This document shows, in pieces, positions 55,416 to 64,000 of a stretch of DNA of 64,000 nt. The position numbers were made by a program, and so were the translations under genes. The DNA comes from Azorhizobium sp965227945 (GTDB lineage Bacteria; Pseudomonadota; Alphaproteobacteria; Rhizobiales; Xanthobacteraceae), in contig CBDDGQ010000005.1 of assembly GCA_965227945.1 (NCBI GenBank), positions 124,001-188,000 of the forward strand, given 5' to 3'. Under the pieces are notes generated by a model. It had not been told where the DNA came from. It searched no databases and saw only the letters and a list, made by a program, of their open reading frames with translations. Numbering within the stretch: position 1 is the first letter of the stretch; each line of letters begins with the position of its first letter.

Positions 55416-56716
55416 ACGCCAGCTTCACCCCCGAGGTCGACACCGCCATTCCCGTGCCGCGCGATGCGGAGGCCCAGGTGATGCTGTCCATCTGCATCCC
55501 CACCTACAATCGTGCCCCGTTCCTCGATTATCTGTTGACGGATCTGGCCACCAACTGCCGGTTCGACTTTCGCTATGAGATCGTGATCTCGGACAATGCG
55601 TCGTCCGACAACACCACGGAGATCGTGGAGAAGCACAAGGCGGCGGGCGAGCCGATCTCTTATTATCGTCAGCCCGAAAACAAGGGGGGTGGACCGAACC
55701 TGTTCACCGCATTCCATCGCGCCGTGGGCAGGTTTCTCATATATTTGGCGGATGATGATCTTGTCGACCCGACAGGGCTCGCAGACAACATTCACTTTAT
55801 GATGGATCATCCCGAGATCTGCGCGGTCTACACGCCCTGGGAGCTTTATGACGCGCTGCACAAAAACTCGTCAGGCCTGTTTTACGATCAGGGCAAGGAT
55901 CTGATCGTCTTCAACCCGGGGGACGAGATCGACCTGTTGACGCTCCTGGTCCAGCAGCACATTTTTCCGGAGATCATGATCTATCGCGCCGATGCGGTCC
56001 GCCATGTGATTGCCGAGGCGCGCTTCTCTTACTGGGCTTTCAGCTATCTGGCCGCCGTCTCCTCGCGCGGCGCCGTCGCATTCCGCAATAAACCCTACTA
56101 TCGATCGGTCACTTTAACCCCGGTGGCCGACTATCGCGCCCAGGCTGGCATGGACGATGCCATGACCAGTTGGGACAGCTATCGCGGCGGCATGGAATAC
56201 TTGGTGTTCAATCTGTTGCGGCGTAAGAACGTTACGCCCGACGCCGACACGCGCGCGGCGTTCCGCCAGATGATCGACCATTTTGTCGAAACCCGCATGC
56301 GGGTGGCGCTGAGATTATGGCTTGGGCGCGGAGATTATCTGCGGGCCTATGAACTGATCGCCCGCCTCAACCATCTCGACCCCGCCAATGTGGCCACGCT
56401 GGAGCATATGGATAAGCTGCCGCTGCTGGTGGCGGCGCAGACCCTGGCGCGGCTGGCCAACAGCATTGCCGGCCTCGACCGCATCGTGGTGGCGGGCGTT
56501 GATGACGGCCAGTCCATCGGCAGCCTGCTGCGCGACGTGGGCCTGGAGCGGCGCATCCTGGTCACCCCGCCCATGAAGACGCCCACCGCCAAGATGCTGG
56601 GCACCAGCCTGGTGTTCCTCGGCCAGGAGGCGTTGCGCCAGCAGTTCCTCGATCAGGGCTACGGCCCCGGCCTCATCATCAGCGAAAGCGACATCGCAGC
56701 CACTATCCTGCTGTGA
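55412..56716 (+). CDS. Family 2 glycosyltransferase with extra C-terminal domain
   Basis: 434 residues. The GT-A core has SICIPTYNRAPFLDYLL, VISDNASSDNTTEIV and the DDD metal motif in IYLADDDLVD. Residues ~340-434 form an additional domain with a Rossmann-like VVAGVDDGQSIGSLLRDVGLERR start, not part of the usual GT2 core. The central part (55600-56300) is less GC-rich than its neighbours, suggesting a different origin. Overlaps the epimerase gene by 4 bp. Confidence 0.82.
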   Translation: MNASFTPEVDTAIPVPRDAEAQVMLSICIPTYNRAPFLDYLLTDLATNCRFDFRYEIVISDNASSDNTTEIVEKHKAAGEPISYYRQPENKGGGPNLFTAFHRAVGRFLIYLADDDLVDPTGLADNIHFMMDHPEICAVYTPWELYDALHKNSSGLFYDQGKDLIVFNPGDEIDLLTLLVQQHIFPEIMIYRADAVRHVIAEARFSYWAFSYLAAVSSRGAVAFRNKPYYRSVTLTPVADYRAQAGMDDAMTSWDSYRGGMEYLVFNLLRRKNVTPDADTRAAFRQMIDHFVETRMRVALRLWLGRGDYLRAYELIARLNHLDPANVATLEHMDKLPLLVAAQTLARLANSIAGLDRIVVAGVDDGQSIGSLLRDVGLERRILVTPPMKTPTAKMLGTSLVFLGQEALRQQFLDQGYGPGLIISESDIAATILL

Positions 56717-56734
56717 GCCGGTGAGGTCCTGCGG

Positions 56735-56752
56735 CGGGCGCGGTTGCGCCCG
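56735..56752. terminator. Short hairpin between convergent glycosyltransferase genes
   Basis: CGGGCGC-GGTT-GCGCCCG, a perfect 7-bp stem with no U-tract, 18 bp after the GT2 stop. A bidirectional terminator is possible, not certain. Confidence 0.3.
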
Positions 56753-56917
56753 TCGGCCGGGAACGGGCGTTCGGTTACAGTGGGTGTGGGAGGGGGCGAC
56801 GGGCTCAGGCGCGGACAGTGCCGTGCGGCCGCGTCAAGCATGCCTTAAGATGAGCACGCACGTCCCACGCCGTCGCTCGCCGTGCGGGCGATCCCGACAG
56901 CCCATCCGCGCAGCCGA

Positions 56918-58165
56918 TCAGGCGGAGGCGAGGGCGGCGAGGGCGGCGTCCTCGGGAAAGCACACCCGGAAATGTCCGAGGCTGCCCTTGGAGGTCATGT
57001 CCGACAGCAGGCGCGAGGCCGGCGCGGGCTCAGCGTCCCCGGTGCGCAAGGTGGACAGGAACCAGCTGCGCGAATCCGGCCCGAGCGCGGTGGCGAAATC
57101 CCGCGTCCGGCGCGGCGCCTTGCAGATCTCGCCATAGCTGCGGGCAAGCTCGCGCACGGTGGCGGCGGCGGTGCGGGTGCGCGCGGAGTCATAGATGCCC
57201 TTGGCACCCATGCGCGCCACCCGCCGCGGATTGTGGGCGCTCCAGTCGATCAGCGCGGCGGCCTCCGCAAGGCTGTGGACCACGAAGCCGTTGCGGCCGT
57301 GGCGCACGATGCTGGTTTCCGCGCGATTGTCCCAGACGATGGGCGTGGCGCCCACCGACATGGCCTCCACCAGCACATTTTCCGCCGTGCCGTAATGCTC
57401 CGGCGTCAGCAGATAGAGGAAGACGTCAAGGCTGCTCAGCACCGCGCAGGGATCGGCGGCGAAGCCCTCGAAGCGCACCCGCTCGGGATGGCGCATGGCC
57501 GCGGCGCGCGCCGCCACCTCGCCTAGCGGGTCATATTGCCCCCAGAGCGAGACGCGCACATCGTGGGTCGCCGCATCGATGGCATCGAAGAAGCCGGGGT
57601 GGAGCTTGATGAAATCCAGCGTCCCCATGTAGCCATAGCGCAGCGGCCCAACCGGGCAGGCGGCGCGCGGCGGCGGGGCAAAGCCGAAGCCGGAATTGGC
57701 GACCCCGAAGGCCGCTGGGCGCGCCTGAACCTGGGCCGCCAGATTCGGCGCCTCCAAAGAGCAAGGCGAGGTGAACAGGGTCTTGTCCGCCAGCGCCACG
57801 AGGCGCTCCGGGATCAGGGGCGGGGCCAGCCCGGAAATGTGCACCCACAGGGCCAGACGCATGGCGGGCAGCGGGGTGGTGGCCAACAGGCCGTAGAGGC
57901 GAGGGTGGTTCCACCACTCCACCTGCACCACATCGGCCGCCGCCACCAGCGCCGACAATTGATCGACATCCGGGCATATCACCATGCGCGCCCCGGTGGC
58001 GGCGATGCGCTCCAGGTAGGAGACGTCCTTGGGCGCCTCCAGCAGGGCATAGGTGCGGGCGATCTTGCCCGCCCGTCCGCGCCCGCCGCACGGGGCCTCC
58101 GCCAAGGCCGCATGGGCCTTGCCGACGCCGCCGCCCAGATGGGTGGTGATATGCAGGATGTTCAT
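56918..58165 (-). CDS. GT-B glycosyltransferase (family 4-like)
   Basis: 415 residues. It starts MNILHITTHLGGGVGKAHAAL, and has GYMGTLDFIKLHPGFFDA and the donor-site motif EHYGTAENVLVEAMSVGATPIVWDN (E-x7-E type) of GT4 enzymes. It likely adds a sugar to the surface glycan. Its start overlaps the radical SAM gene's stop. Confidence 0.85.
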   Translation of the reverse strand: MNILHITTHLGGGVGKAHAALAEAPCGGRGRAGKIARTYALLEAPKDVSYLERIAATGARMVICPDVDQLSALVAAADVVQVEWWNHPRLYGLLATTPLPAMRLALWVHISGLAPPLIPERLVALADKTLFTSPCSLEAPNLAAQVQARPAAFGVANSGFGFAPPPRAACPVGPLRYGYMGTLDFIKLHPGFFDAIDAATHDVRVSLWGQYDPLGEVAARAAAMRHPERVRFEGFAADPCAVLSSLDVFLYLLTPEHYGTAENVLVEAMSVGATPIVWDNRAETSIVRHGRNGFVVHSLAEAAALIDWSAHNPRRVARMGAKGIYDSARTRTAAATVRELARSYGEICKAPRRTRDFATALGPDSRSWFLSTLRTGDAEPAPASRLLSDMTSKGSLGHFRVCFPEDAALAALASA

Positions 58166-59235
58166 TCGGCGGCGACGGGCAGGCGGCGCACACCGCCGGG
58201 GGCGGCCACCGCGGGGTTGAGCGTCACCTTGGCCTTGAAGATCTCCAGCAGTTGCGGGCGATGGGCGTCGATATTGTCCGGCAGGCAATGGCTCAGCTGG
58301 CCGCAGCTGCCGCAGGTGCCGTTCTGGCACCTCTTGCCCTCCAGATGCTGGAGGCGCAGCGCGTTCATGGCGTCCGAGTTCCAGATCTCCTTCATGGACT
58401 GCTTGCGCACGTCGCCGATCACCAGCTTGCGCTGCCAATCCAGGAAGCAGGAGGACACCAGGCCGTCCGCATTCACCGAATAGCCGTAGAAGATATAGGG
58501 GCAGGTATCGGTGGGGGTGATTTCCTGGTTGTAGATCCCCTGGGTGATCTGAACGCCGGTGTGGGCCTCGATGTCGAATTCCGGCCAGCAGGGCGCGAAA
58601 TTCTCGATGAAGATGCGGTCGCAGTGATCGCCGAAGGTGTCGTAAAATTCCTGGCGCTGTTCCTGGGTGATGAGCTCGCCGGGGATCTTCACCACGACTT
58701 CACAGTCGCCCTTGTTGTCATAGAGCCATTTGACGTTCTTGACGAAGCCGGGAAAGTCGAAATCGAAGCCGGTGAAGCGGTTGTACTGTTCCTTGGTCAT
58801 GCCATCGACGGAGATGTTGATCTTGTCGAGGCCGGCTGCCAGCACCGGGCCGAGGCGCTCGGGCGACAGGAAGGTGCCGTTGGTGGTGGTGTCGATATAG
58901 TCCACATGGCCGCTGGCCTTGGCATAGGCGATCATGTCGGCGAGGCGCTTGTTGAGGAATGGCTCGCCATCCTTGTACATGCGCAGAACCTTGATCGGCT
59001 TGCTGAATTCAGCCAGGTCGTCGATCACCTTGGTGAACACGTCATACTTCATGGCGCCCTGGTAGCGCCCGGTGTCGCGGATCATGTCGCGATGGCCGGT
59101 GGGGCAGAAGGTGCATTGGAAATTGCAGGAGCTCGCGGGGTCGACAAAAATGACGAAGGGAGTTTCGATCGGGATGACCGTCTCCAGCGCGGTGCGACCT
59201 TCCAGATTAATGCGCGGCTTGATCTGTGCCTTCAT
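58162..59235 (-). CDS. Radical SAM/SPASM-domain protein
   Basis: 357 residues. The radical SAM motif is C37-x3-C41-x2-C44 (SCNFQCTFC). The C-terminal SPASM-like cysteines include CPYIF, SSCFLDW and CQNGTCGSCGQLSHC. It cleaves SAM to start radical chemistry. In polysaccharide clusters such enzymes modify sugars or lipids, but the substrate here is unknown. Overlaps both neighbours by 4 bp. Confidence 0.88.
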   Translation of the reverse strand: MKAQIKPRINLEGRTALETVIPIETPFVIFVDPASSCNFQCTFCPTGHRDMIRDTGRYQGAMKYDVFTKVIDDLAEFSKPIKVLRMYKDGEPFLNKRLADMIAYAKASGHVDYIDTTTNGTFLSPERLGPVLAAGLDKINISVDGMTKEQYNRFTGFDFDFPGFVKNVKWLYDNKGDCEVVVKIPGELITQEQRQEFYDTFGDHCDRIFIENFAPCWPEFDIEAHTGVQITQGIYNQEITPTDTCPYIFYGYSVNADGLVSSCFLDWQRKLVIGDVRKQSMKEIWNSDAMNALRLQHLEGKRCQNGTCGSCGQLSHCLPDNIDAHRPQLLEIFKAKVTLNPAVAAPGGVRRLPVAAE

Positions 59236-60116
59236 GTGACGAGGCCCCACCCTTGATTTTGGAACGGCGCGAGATTGCAGACGCCCACGACCGCCGCCGG
59301 ATCGTTCGCCCGCAACGGGGCGGTGCCGAACTCCAGCAGGTCGCGGCGCCCGAATGCGTCCGCTGTCTTTTCGGCGAGCTGCCGAACCGTGATGGGATCA
59401 CCTGAGCAGATGTTGATTGCGCCAAGCTGTCCTGTGACGGCCACCCGCGTGATCATCGCGCCGGCCTGCGCCACATCGAGGAAATCGCGCAGCTGGGTGC
59501 CGGCGGAGAGCTGCGCCACGTCGCCATCGCTCAGACGCTGGCGCAGATAGGGCACCAGACGGCTGGGGTGCTCGCCTTCGCCATAAAGATAGAACAGACG
59601 CGCCCAGGAAAATCCGGTTGCGGTATCCTGGAAATAGGCCGCCAGCGTCTGGTAGAGTGCCAGCTTGGCGGTGGCATAAAGGGTGGTGGGGCCGAGCGGG
59701 GCCTCCACCGTCAGCTGGTCGCTGGGTAGAGCATATTCAAAGCAGGTGCCGACGCCGATCAGATGTCCCACGCCGGCCGCCACCGCGCCGCGGGCCAATG
59801 CCAGGCTGCCGGCGAGGCAATCCAGATTCTCCGGCGCGGCGAGATAGCGGCCGGGGGTCACATACCAGGCGGCGTGAATCACGATGTCCACGCCGGAGCA
59901 GGCGGCCTGCCACCACGCGGCGTCGTGGGCGAACAGGTCGGGGGTCTCGATGATGCTCACCGCTGGCGCGCTCAGCCGGTCCGAGCCGCCGGTCCGCACC
60001 ACGGCGCGCACGCCAAAGCCCGCGTCGCGCAGGGCGCGGTGGATCTGGCGGCCGACAAAGCCGGTGGCGCCGGTCAGCAGCACCGTCTTCATTTTCGGAG
60101 TGGCGTGCGCAGTCAT
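59232..60116 (-). CDS. NAD-dependent epimerase/dehydratase family protein (possible 4-ketosugar reductase)
   Basis: 294 residues. TGATGFVGRQIHRAL is the Rossmann motif; YATAKLALYQ gives the YxxxK dyad and the DVAQAGAMI region the substrate domain. It may reduce the 4-keto group of the CDP sugar. Either ATG at 60116 or 60092 could be the start; both have weak ribosome sites. Confidence 0.85.
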   Translation of the reverse strand: MTAHATPKMKTVLLTGATGFVGRQIHRALRDAGFGVRAVVRTGGSDRLSAPAVSIIETPDLFAHDAAWWQAACSGVDIVIHAAWYVTPGRYLAAPENLDCLAGSLALARGAVAAGVGHLIGVGTCFEYALPSDQLTVEAPLGPTTLYATAKLALYQTLAAYFQDTATGFSWARLFYLYGEGEHPSRLVPYLRQRLSDGDVAQLSAGTQLRDFLDVAQAGAMITRVAVTGQLGAINICSGDPITVRQLAEKTADAFGRRDLLEFGTAPLRANDPAAVVGVCNLAPFQNQGWGLVT

Positions 60117-60410
60117 GGGGGCGGGGCGTCCGGGCAGCCGTGAACGTTGTGCGAGACTGCGCGCGCCGGATTGTGCGGGGCTTGCGTGCGCCGGGGATCG
60201 CGGACCAAGCATCGCGGGATCGGCAGACGGCCGGCACAAGGTCTACGACAGCAAGGCGGGCCATGGTGCGCCAAAGCACGCCGCGCGCCGGAGTGACTCG
60301 ATCATGGCGGGCCAAGCGGACCTGCGCTCAGGTGAGGGAGACAGGGGCATGACACACCATCCGGCGCCGCAGGTGCACGCTCCGACCGCCGGGCGGATGG
60401 GGGCCGGCGC

Positions 60411-61649
60411 GTGAGTGCCCGTCGTGTGAACGGCTCGGCCCGCAAGCTCAAGCTGGTGTCCGATACGCCGGTGGCGCGCACGTTCGCGGCCTCCCCGGAT
60501 GGCGACTCGGCGCTGGAGCTGCTGCGGGGGGTCAATGCCCGCGCGCCCGCCGGCCGGCCGGTGCAGCCAGGCGGGCGGCCGCTGGTGCTCTATGGCGCCG
60601 GCGATCTCGGGCGGATGGCGAAAGCCCATCTCGATCTGGTGGGCCAGCCCATCGCCGCGGTGCTGGATGCCAATGCCGCCGCCTATCAGGACGATCCGCG
60701 CTGGGCCGGGGTGCCGGTGCTGGCCCCCGATGCGGTGCCGGACAAGATGAAGCGCGACGCCCTCATGGCCATCGCCATCGTCACCCTGCCGTATGTGCCG
60801 CTGCATCAGGCCCTGGTCCGCAACGGCTGGGCCAGCTGCGTGCCGTTCTACGACGTGTCCGAGAGCTTCACCGCCCAGCACCCGCTCCACAATGGCTGGT
60901 TCGCGGCCCCGCTGGACGCGGAACAGCTGGCCAGCGCCGGCGCCGTGATGGCGGGGTTTGCGGACGACGCCTCCCGCGGCCATTACCTGCGCTTTGCCGC
61001 CTGGCGGCTGGGGCGGCAGGAGTGGGATTTCGCCGATGCCCCGGTGGTGGCGGCCGATCGCTTCTTCATTCCGCAGATCACCGCCGCCTTGCGGACGGAT
61101 GAGCGCTTTCTCGATGCGGGCGCCTATCATGGCAGCGTCACCGCCCGCCTGCTGGAACTGACCGAGGGCGCGGTGTCCACCGTCTGGGCCATGGAGCCCG
61201 ATGCGGCCAGCCGCGCGGTGCTGCAGGCCTATGTGGACGGGCTGGATCTCAACCTGCGGGCGCGGGTAAACGTGCTGGATGCGCTGATCGGCGCGCGCAC
61301 CGAGCTGGTGCGGTTCCACGACGGACTGGGCTATGCCTCGCAGATCGCCGCCACCGGCCGGACGCTGCGCGCCAGCGCGCCGCTCGATGCGCTGGGCCTC
61401 GACCCGACCTTCATCAAGCTGCATCTGGAAGGCGGGGAACTGGCCGCGCTGCAGGGTGCGCGCGAGACCCTGCGCCGGCGCCGGCCGCTGCTGGCGGCCA
61501 CCGTCTATCACGATGCCGCCGGGCTGATCGACACCCCGCAATGGCTGATGGCCAACCTGCCCGATTATGCCTTCCTCATGCGCACCCACAGCTGGTGCGG
61601 CACCGGGGCAGTGCTCTATGCCATTCCCAAGGAACGGATGCCTTCATGA
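60411..61649 (+). CDS. FkbM-family methyltransferase with N-terminal Rossmann-like domain
   Basis: 412 residues from GTG. The N-terminal part (~55-150) has PLVLYGAGDLGRMAKAHLD and a second strand, like sugar-nucleotide or PglD-type domains. The C-terminal FkbM core has FLDAGAYHGSVTARLLEL (SAM loop) and FIKLHLEGGELAALQGA. It likely O-methylates a surface sugar. It overlaps the second FkbM gene. Confidence 0.82.
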   Translation: MSARRVNGSARKLKLVSDTPVARTFAASPDGDSALELLRGVNARAPAGRPVQPGGRPLVLYGAGDLGRMAKAHLDLVGQPIAAVLDANAAAYQDDPRWAGVPVLAPDAVPDKMKRDALMAIAIVTLPYVPLHQALVRNGWASCVPFYDVSESFTAQHPLHNGWFAAPLDAEQLASAGAVMAGFADDASRGHYLRFAAWRLGRQEWDFADAPVVAADRFFIPQITAALRTDERFLDAGAYHGSVTARLLELTEGAVSTVWAMEPDAASRAVLQAYVDGLDLNLRARVNVLDALIGARTELVRFHDGLGYASQIAATGRTLRASAPLDALGLDPTFIKLHLEGGELAALQGARETLRRRRPLLAATVYHDAAGLIDTPQWLMANLPDYAFLMRTHSWCGTGAVLYAIPKERMPS

Positions 61650-62371
61650 CGGTTTTTGCTGACGACAGCCGCTTCATCATCGATCTTGGCATGAACAATG
61701 GCGACGACACCGCCTTCTATCTGGCCAAGGGCTATAATGTGGTGGCCGTGGAGGCCAATCCGCATCTGGTGGCAACCGCGCGCACCCGGTTCGCCAAGGC
61801 CATCGAGAGCCACCGCCTCACCATTCTGGAGAACGCCATCTGGGAGACCCCCGGGCTGGTGACGTTCTTTATCAACGACGACAATGACCACTGGAGCAGC
61901 GTCGACATCGGCTGGGCCGGGCGCGACCAGAGCAACTGTCGCGCGCTGGAGGTGGAGGCCATCACCCTCAACCAGATCTTTGATCAGTTCGGCACGCCGC
62001 TGTTTTTGAAGATCGACGTGGAGGGCGTCGACCAGATGGTGCTGAACCAGCTGGCGGGCCAGATCATCAAGCCGCTCTATGTCAGCGTCGAGGATTGCCG
62101 CTTTGGCTTCGATTATATCGAGGCCCTGGCGCACTGCGGCTATGACGGCTTCAAGTTGCTGGACCAGTCCACAGTCCCCACCTTGCGCGACGACTTGCTG
62201 GGTTACTGCTTTCCGAAAGGCTCGTCCGGTCCGTTTGGCAAGGATGTGCCGGGGCACTGGCTCGACAAGGATGAGGTGATCAAGCTCTACGCCACCACCG
62301 TGCGCGACCGTGCCGGGCGCCGGCTCGCGCCGCGCACCCAGTGGTGGGATATTCATGCGGCCAAGCTTTGA
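61646..62371 (+). CDS. FkbM-family methyltransferase
   Basis: 241 residues. FIIDLGMNNGDDTAFYLAKG is the SAM loop and FLKIDVEGVDQMVLNQL the FkbM signature. ATGA overlap with the preceding gene indicates coupled expression. Confidence 0.88.
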   Translation: MTVFADDSRFIIDLGMNNGDDTAFYLAKGYNVVAVEANPHLVATARTRFAKAIESHRLTILENAIWETPGLVTFFINDDNDHWSSVDIGWAGRDQSNCRALEVEAITLNQIFDQFGTPLFLKIDVEGVDQMVLNQLAGQIIKPLYVSVEDCRFGFDYIEALAHCGYDGFKLLDQSTVPTLRDDLLGYCFPKGSSGPFGKDVPGHWLDKDEVIKLYATTVRDRAGRRLAPRTQWWDIHAAKL

Positions 62372-62455
62372 GACGCGCCGCCGCTCTTGAGTGCATATGC
62401 GCTGCCGATGCGGGTCCGCCAGCGGAGCCCACGCAGCTTGGACCTGGGGGAGCCT

Positions 62456-63271
62456 ATGACGACGCCTGAACAGACCTTCGCCGATTATGTGGCCCGCAAT
62501 GTTGCCGGCATTGGCGCCGACCGGGATTTCATCGGTCTGTCAAACATCTGGGTGCGCGAGTGCATCCGGCACAATTACGCCCAGAACTTCACCTGGCTGG
62601 GCCGGCCCATCATCCAGGTGCCGCAGGACACCTATGCCATCCAGGAACTGGTGTGGGCGGTGAAGCCGGACCTCATCATCGAGACCGGCATCGCCCACGG
62701 CGGCTCGCTGGTGATGAGCGCCTCCATGCTGGCGATGATCGATTATTGCGAGGCCATGGCCGCCGGCGTGGTCCTGGACCCCCGTGCCAGCAAGCGCCGG
62801 GTGATCGGCGTGGACATCGACATCCGCGCCCACAACCGCGCCGGCATCGAGGCCCATCCGTTGGCGCCGAAGATCCAGATGTTCCAGGGGTCGTCCGTGG
62901 ATCCCACCATCGTCGACCAGATCCGCGCCCAGGCGGCGCAGGCGGAGCGGGTGATGGTGTTCCTGGATTCCAACCACACCCATGCCCACGTGCTGGCGGA
63001 ACTGGAAGCCTACGCCCCCATGGCCAGCAAGGGCTCCTATGTGGTGGTCTGGGACACCGGCGTCGAGGACCTGCCGGAGGGCATGTGCGATGATCGTCCG
63101 TGGGGCAAGGGGGACAATCCCAAGACCGCGGTCTGGGCCTATCTCAAGGATCAGGCGGAGGCCCATCGGGTCGGCATCGACGGCGCGCCGCTGGAGTTTG
63201 AGATCGACCTGACCATCGAGCACAAGATCGTCATCACCGCCGCGCCGGACGGCTTCCTGAAGCGGGTCTGA
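62456..63271 (+). CDS. Cephalosporin hydroxylase (CmcI)-family methyltransferase
   Basis: 271 residues. IIETGIAHGGSLVMSASML is the SAM loop, FLDSNHTHAHVLAELEAYAPM the metal/substrate region and GDNPKTAV the C-terminal mark. CmcI-type and rhamnosyl O-methyltransferases share this fold. GGGGGA precedes the ATG. It is the last gene of the glycan cluster. Confidence 0.88.
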   Translation: MTTPEQTFADYVARNVAGIGADRDFIGLSNIWVRECIRHNYAQNFTWLGRPIIQVPQDTYAIQELVWAVKPDLIIETGIAHGGSLVMSASMLAMIDYCEAMAAGVVLDPRASKRRVIGVDIDIRAHNRAGIEAHPLAPKIQMFQGSSVDPTIVDQIRAQAAQAERVMVFLDSNHTHAHVLAELEAYAPMASKGSYVVVWDTGVEDLPEGMCDDRPWGKGDNPKTAVWAYLKDQAEAHRVGIDGAPLEFEIDLTIEHKIVITAAPDGFLKRV

Positions 63272-63278
63272 TCGGGCA

Positions 63279-63299
63279 GGGGAGCGCCCGGCGCTCCCC
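63279..63299. terminator. Hairpin between convergent genes
   Basis: GGGGAGCG-CCCGG-CGCTCCCC, a perfect 8-bp stem 8 bp after the methyltransferase stop and 20 bp from the SDR stop. It likely ends transcription in both directions. Confidence 0.5.
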
Positions 63300-63319
63300 C
63301 GTCCCCTCCGGCCCGAGGA

Positions 63320-64000
63320 TCAGAGGAAGATGCCGCCGGACACTTCCAGCCGCTGGCCATTGATCCAGCGATCATCCTCCGACAACAAGGCGGCGATCAT
63401 CGGCCCGATGTCGTCCGGCACGCCGGCCCGGCCCAGCGCCGTCGCGTCGGCGACGCTGCGGTTGTAGTCCGCATTGTCGCGCACCGCGCCGCCGCCGAAA
63501 TCGGTCTCGATGGCGCCGGGGGCGACCGTGTTCACGGCAATGCCGCGCGGCCCCAGCTCTTTCGCCAGATAGCGGGTGAGCACCTCCACCCCGCCCTTCA
63601 TCACCGCATAAGCGGCGTAGCCGGGGAAGCAGAAGCGGGTGAGGCCGCTGGCCAGATTGACGATGCGCCCGCCGTCGGCGATCAGCGGCAGCAGCGTCTG
63701 GGTGAGGAAGAACACGCCCTTCAGATGCACGTTCATCAGCGCGTCGAACTGGGCTTCCGTGGTCTGAGCGAAGGGCGCGGTGTCGCCCATGCCCGCATTG
63801 TTGACCAGATGGTCGAAGGTCTCCCGCCCCCAGGTGGTCTTGAGCGCGGCGCGGACCTGGTCGGCAAAGCCGGCGAAACTGGCGACATCGCCCGCATCCA
63901 GCTGCAGCGCCACCGCGGTGCGACCGAGCGCGGCGATTTCCGCCACCACCGCATCGGCGGCCTCGCGGCGGGACTGGTAGGTGAGAATGACATCGCCGCC
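63320..64000 (-). CDS. SDR-family oxidoreductase (5' end beyond window)
   Basis: About 227 residues visible. NNAGM, the active Ser in IVNLASG, and YAVMKGG (YxxxK) identify an SDR; the coenzyme-binding N-terminus is outside the window. The end WINGQRLEVSGGIFL is typical. It is convergent with the glycan cluster and probably unrelated to it. Confidence 0.85.
   Translation of the reverse strand, partial: GGDVILTYQSRREAADAVVAEIAALGRTAVALQLDAGDVASFAGFADQVRAALKTTWGRETFDHLVNNAGMGDTAPFAQTTEAQFDALMNVHLKGVFFLTQTLLPLIADGGRIVNLASGLTRFCFPGYAAYAVMKGGVEVLTRYLAKELGPRGIAVNTVAPGAIETDFGGGAVRDNADYNRSVADATALGRAGVPDDIGPMIAALLSEDDRWINGQRLEVSGGIFL

Noticed and set aside
56717..56917. Small gene in the gap between the two glycosyltransferases
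   Set aside because: Only GC-rich chance frames; the gap holds a hairpin.

Overview
The window is high-GC DNA from what looks like a free-living, metabolically versatile alphaproteobacterium. The many branched-chain-type ABC transporters, Mo hydroxylase, GMC dehydrogenase, Rut-like genes and overall codon style suggest Hyphomicrobiales, perhaps near Xanthobacteraceae; this is an inference from gene content, not a phylogeny. Apart from one tRNA-Arg and an FtsK-type translocase, nearly everything is catabolism, uptake or surface-sugar synthesis.

Layout. 0-3 kb: a TetR regulator with a long Lys/Ala/Pro tail faces a beta-keto acid cleavage enzyme and an SDR across two matched palindromes. 3-9.4 kb (minus): one operon with a branched-chain-type ABC importer (binding protein, H, M, G, F), an ACMSD-like amidohydrolase and a zeta-like GST. 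9.6-13 kb: a CocE-type hydrolase faces a 3-hydroxyisobutyrate-dehydrogenase-like enzyme across a 24-bp palindrome; an HbpS/GlcG-like protein follows. 13-17 kb: an FtsK translocase without membrane segments, and tRNA-Arg(CCG). 17-22 kb (minus): RidA-family protein, NMT1-type ABC importer, RutB-like and RutD-like hydrolases. 22-27.5 kb: a maleate-isomerase-like protein lacking the usual cysteines, a FAD subunit and a fused FeS-Mo hydroxylase, and a TetR. 27.7-35 kb: a dipeptide/oligopeptide-type ABC operon divergent from L-serine dehydratase. 35-39.4 kb: a periplasmic GMC dehydrogenase (Tat small subunit, Fe-S flavoprotein, triheme cytochrome c). 40-41 kb: topoisomerase IB and a remnant of an SDR. 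41.3-51.6 kb: a LacI-controlled cluster with an isochorismatase-like hydrolase, a protein of three tandem RidA domains, a branched-chain-type ABC importer, an NtaA-like flavin monooxygenase and a flavin reductase. 51.8-63.3 kb: a surface-polysaccharide cluster that makes CDP-glucose, dehydrates it and C-methylates it, with glycosyltransferases, radical SAM, FkbM and CmcI-like methyltransferases. The window ends inside another SDR gene.

The most notable system is the 41.3-51.6 kb cluster. Its parts (flavin monooxygenase, flavin reductase, isochorismatase-type amidohydrolase, RidA imine hydrolase, importer) echo the Rut pyrimidine pathway and the nitrilotriacetate/EDTA monooxygenases, but the set is different. 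RidA proteins are normally homotrimers, and here three RidA domains are fused in one chain. Copies of one palindrome (TGCATGCG-YATGCA type) lie in both divergent promoter regions, consistent with a single LacI regulon. A second, separate partial Rut-like set (RutB, RutD, a RidA) lies at 17-22 kb.
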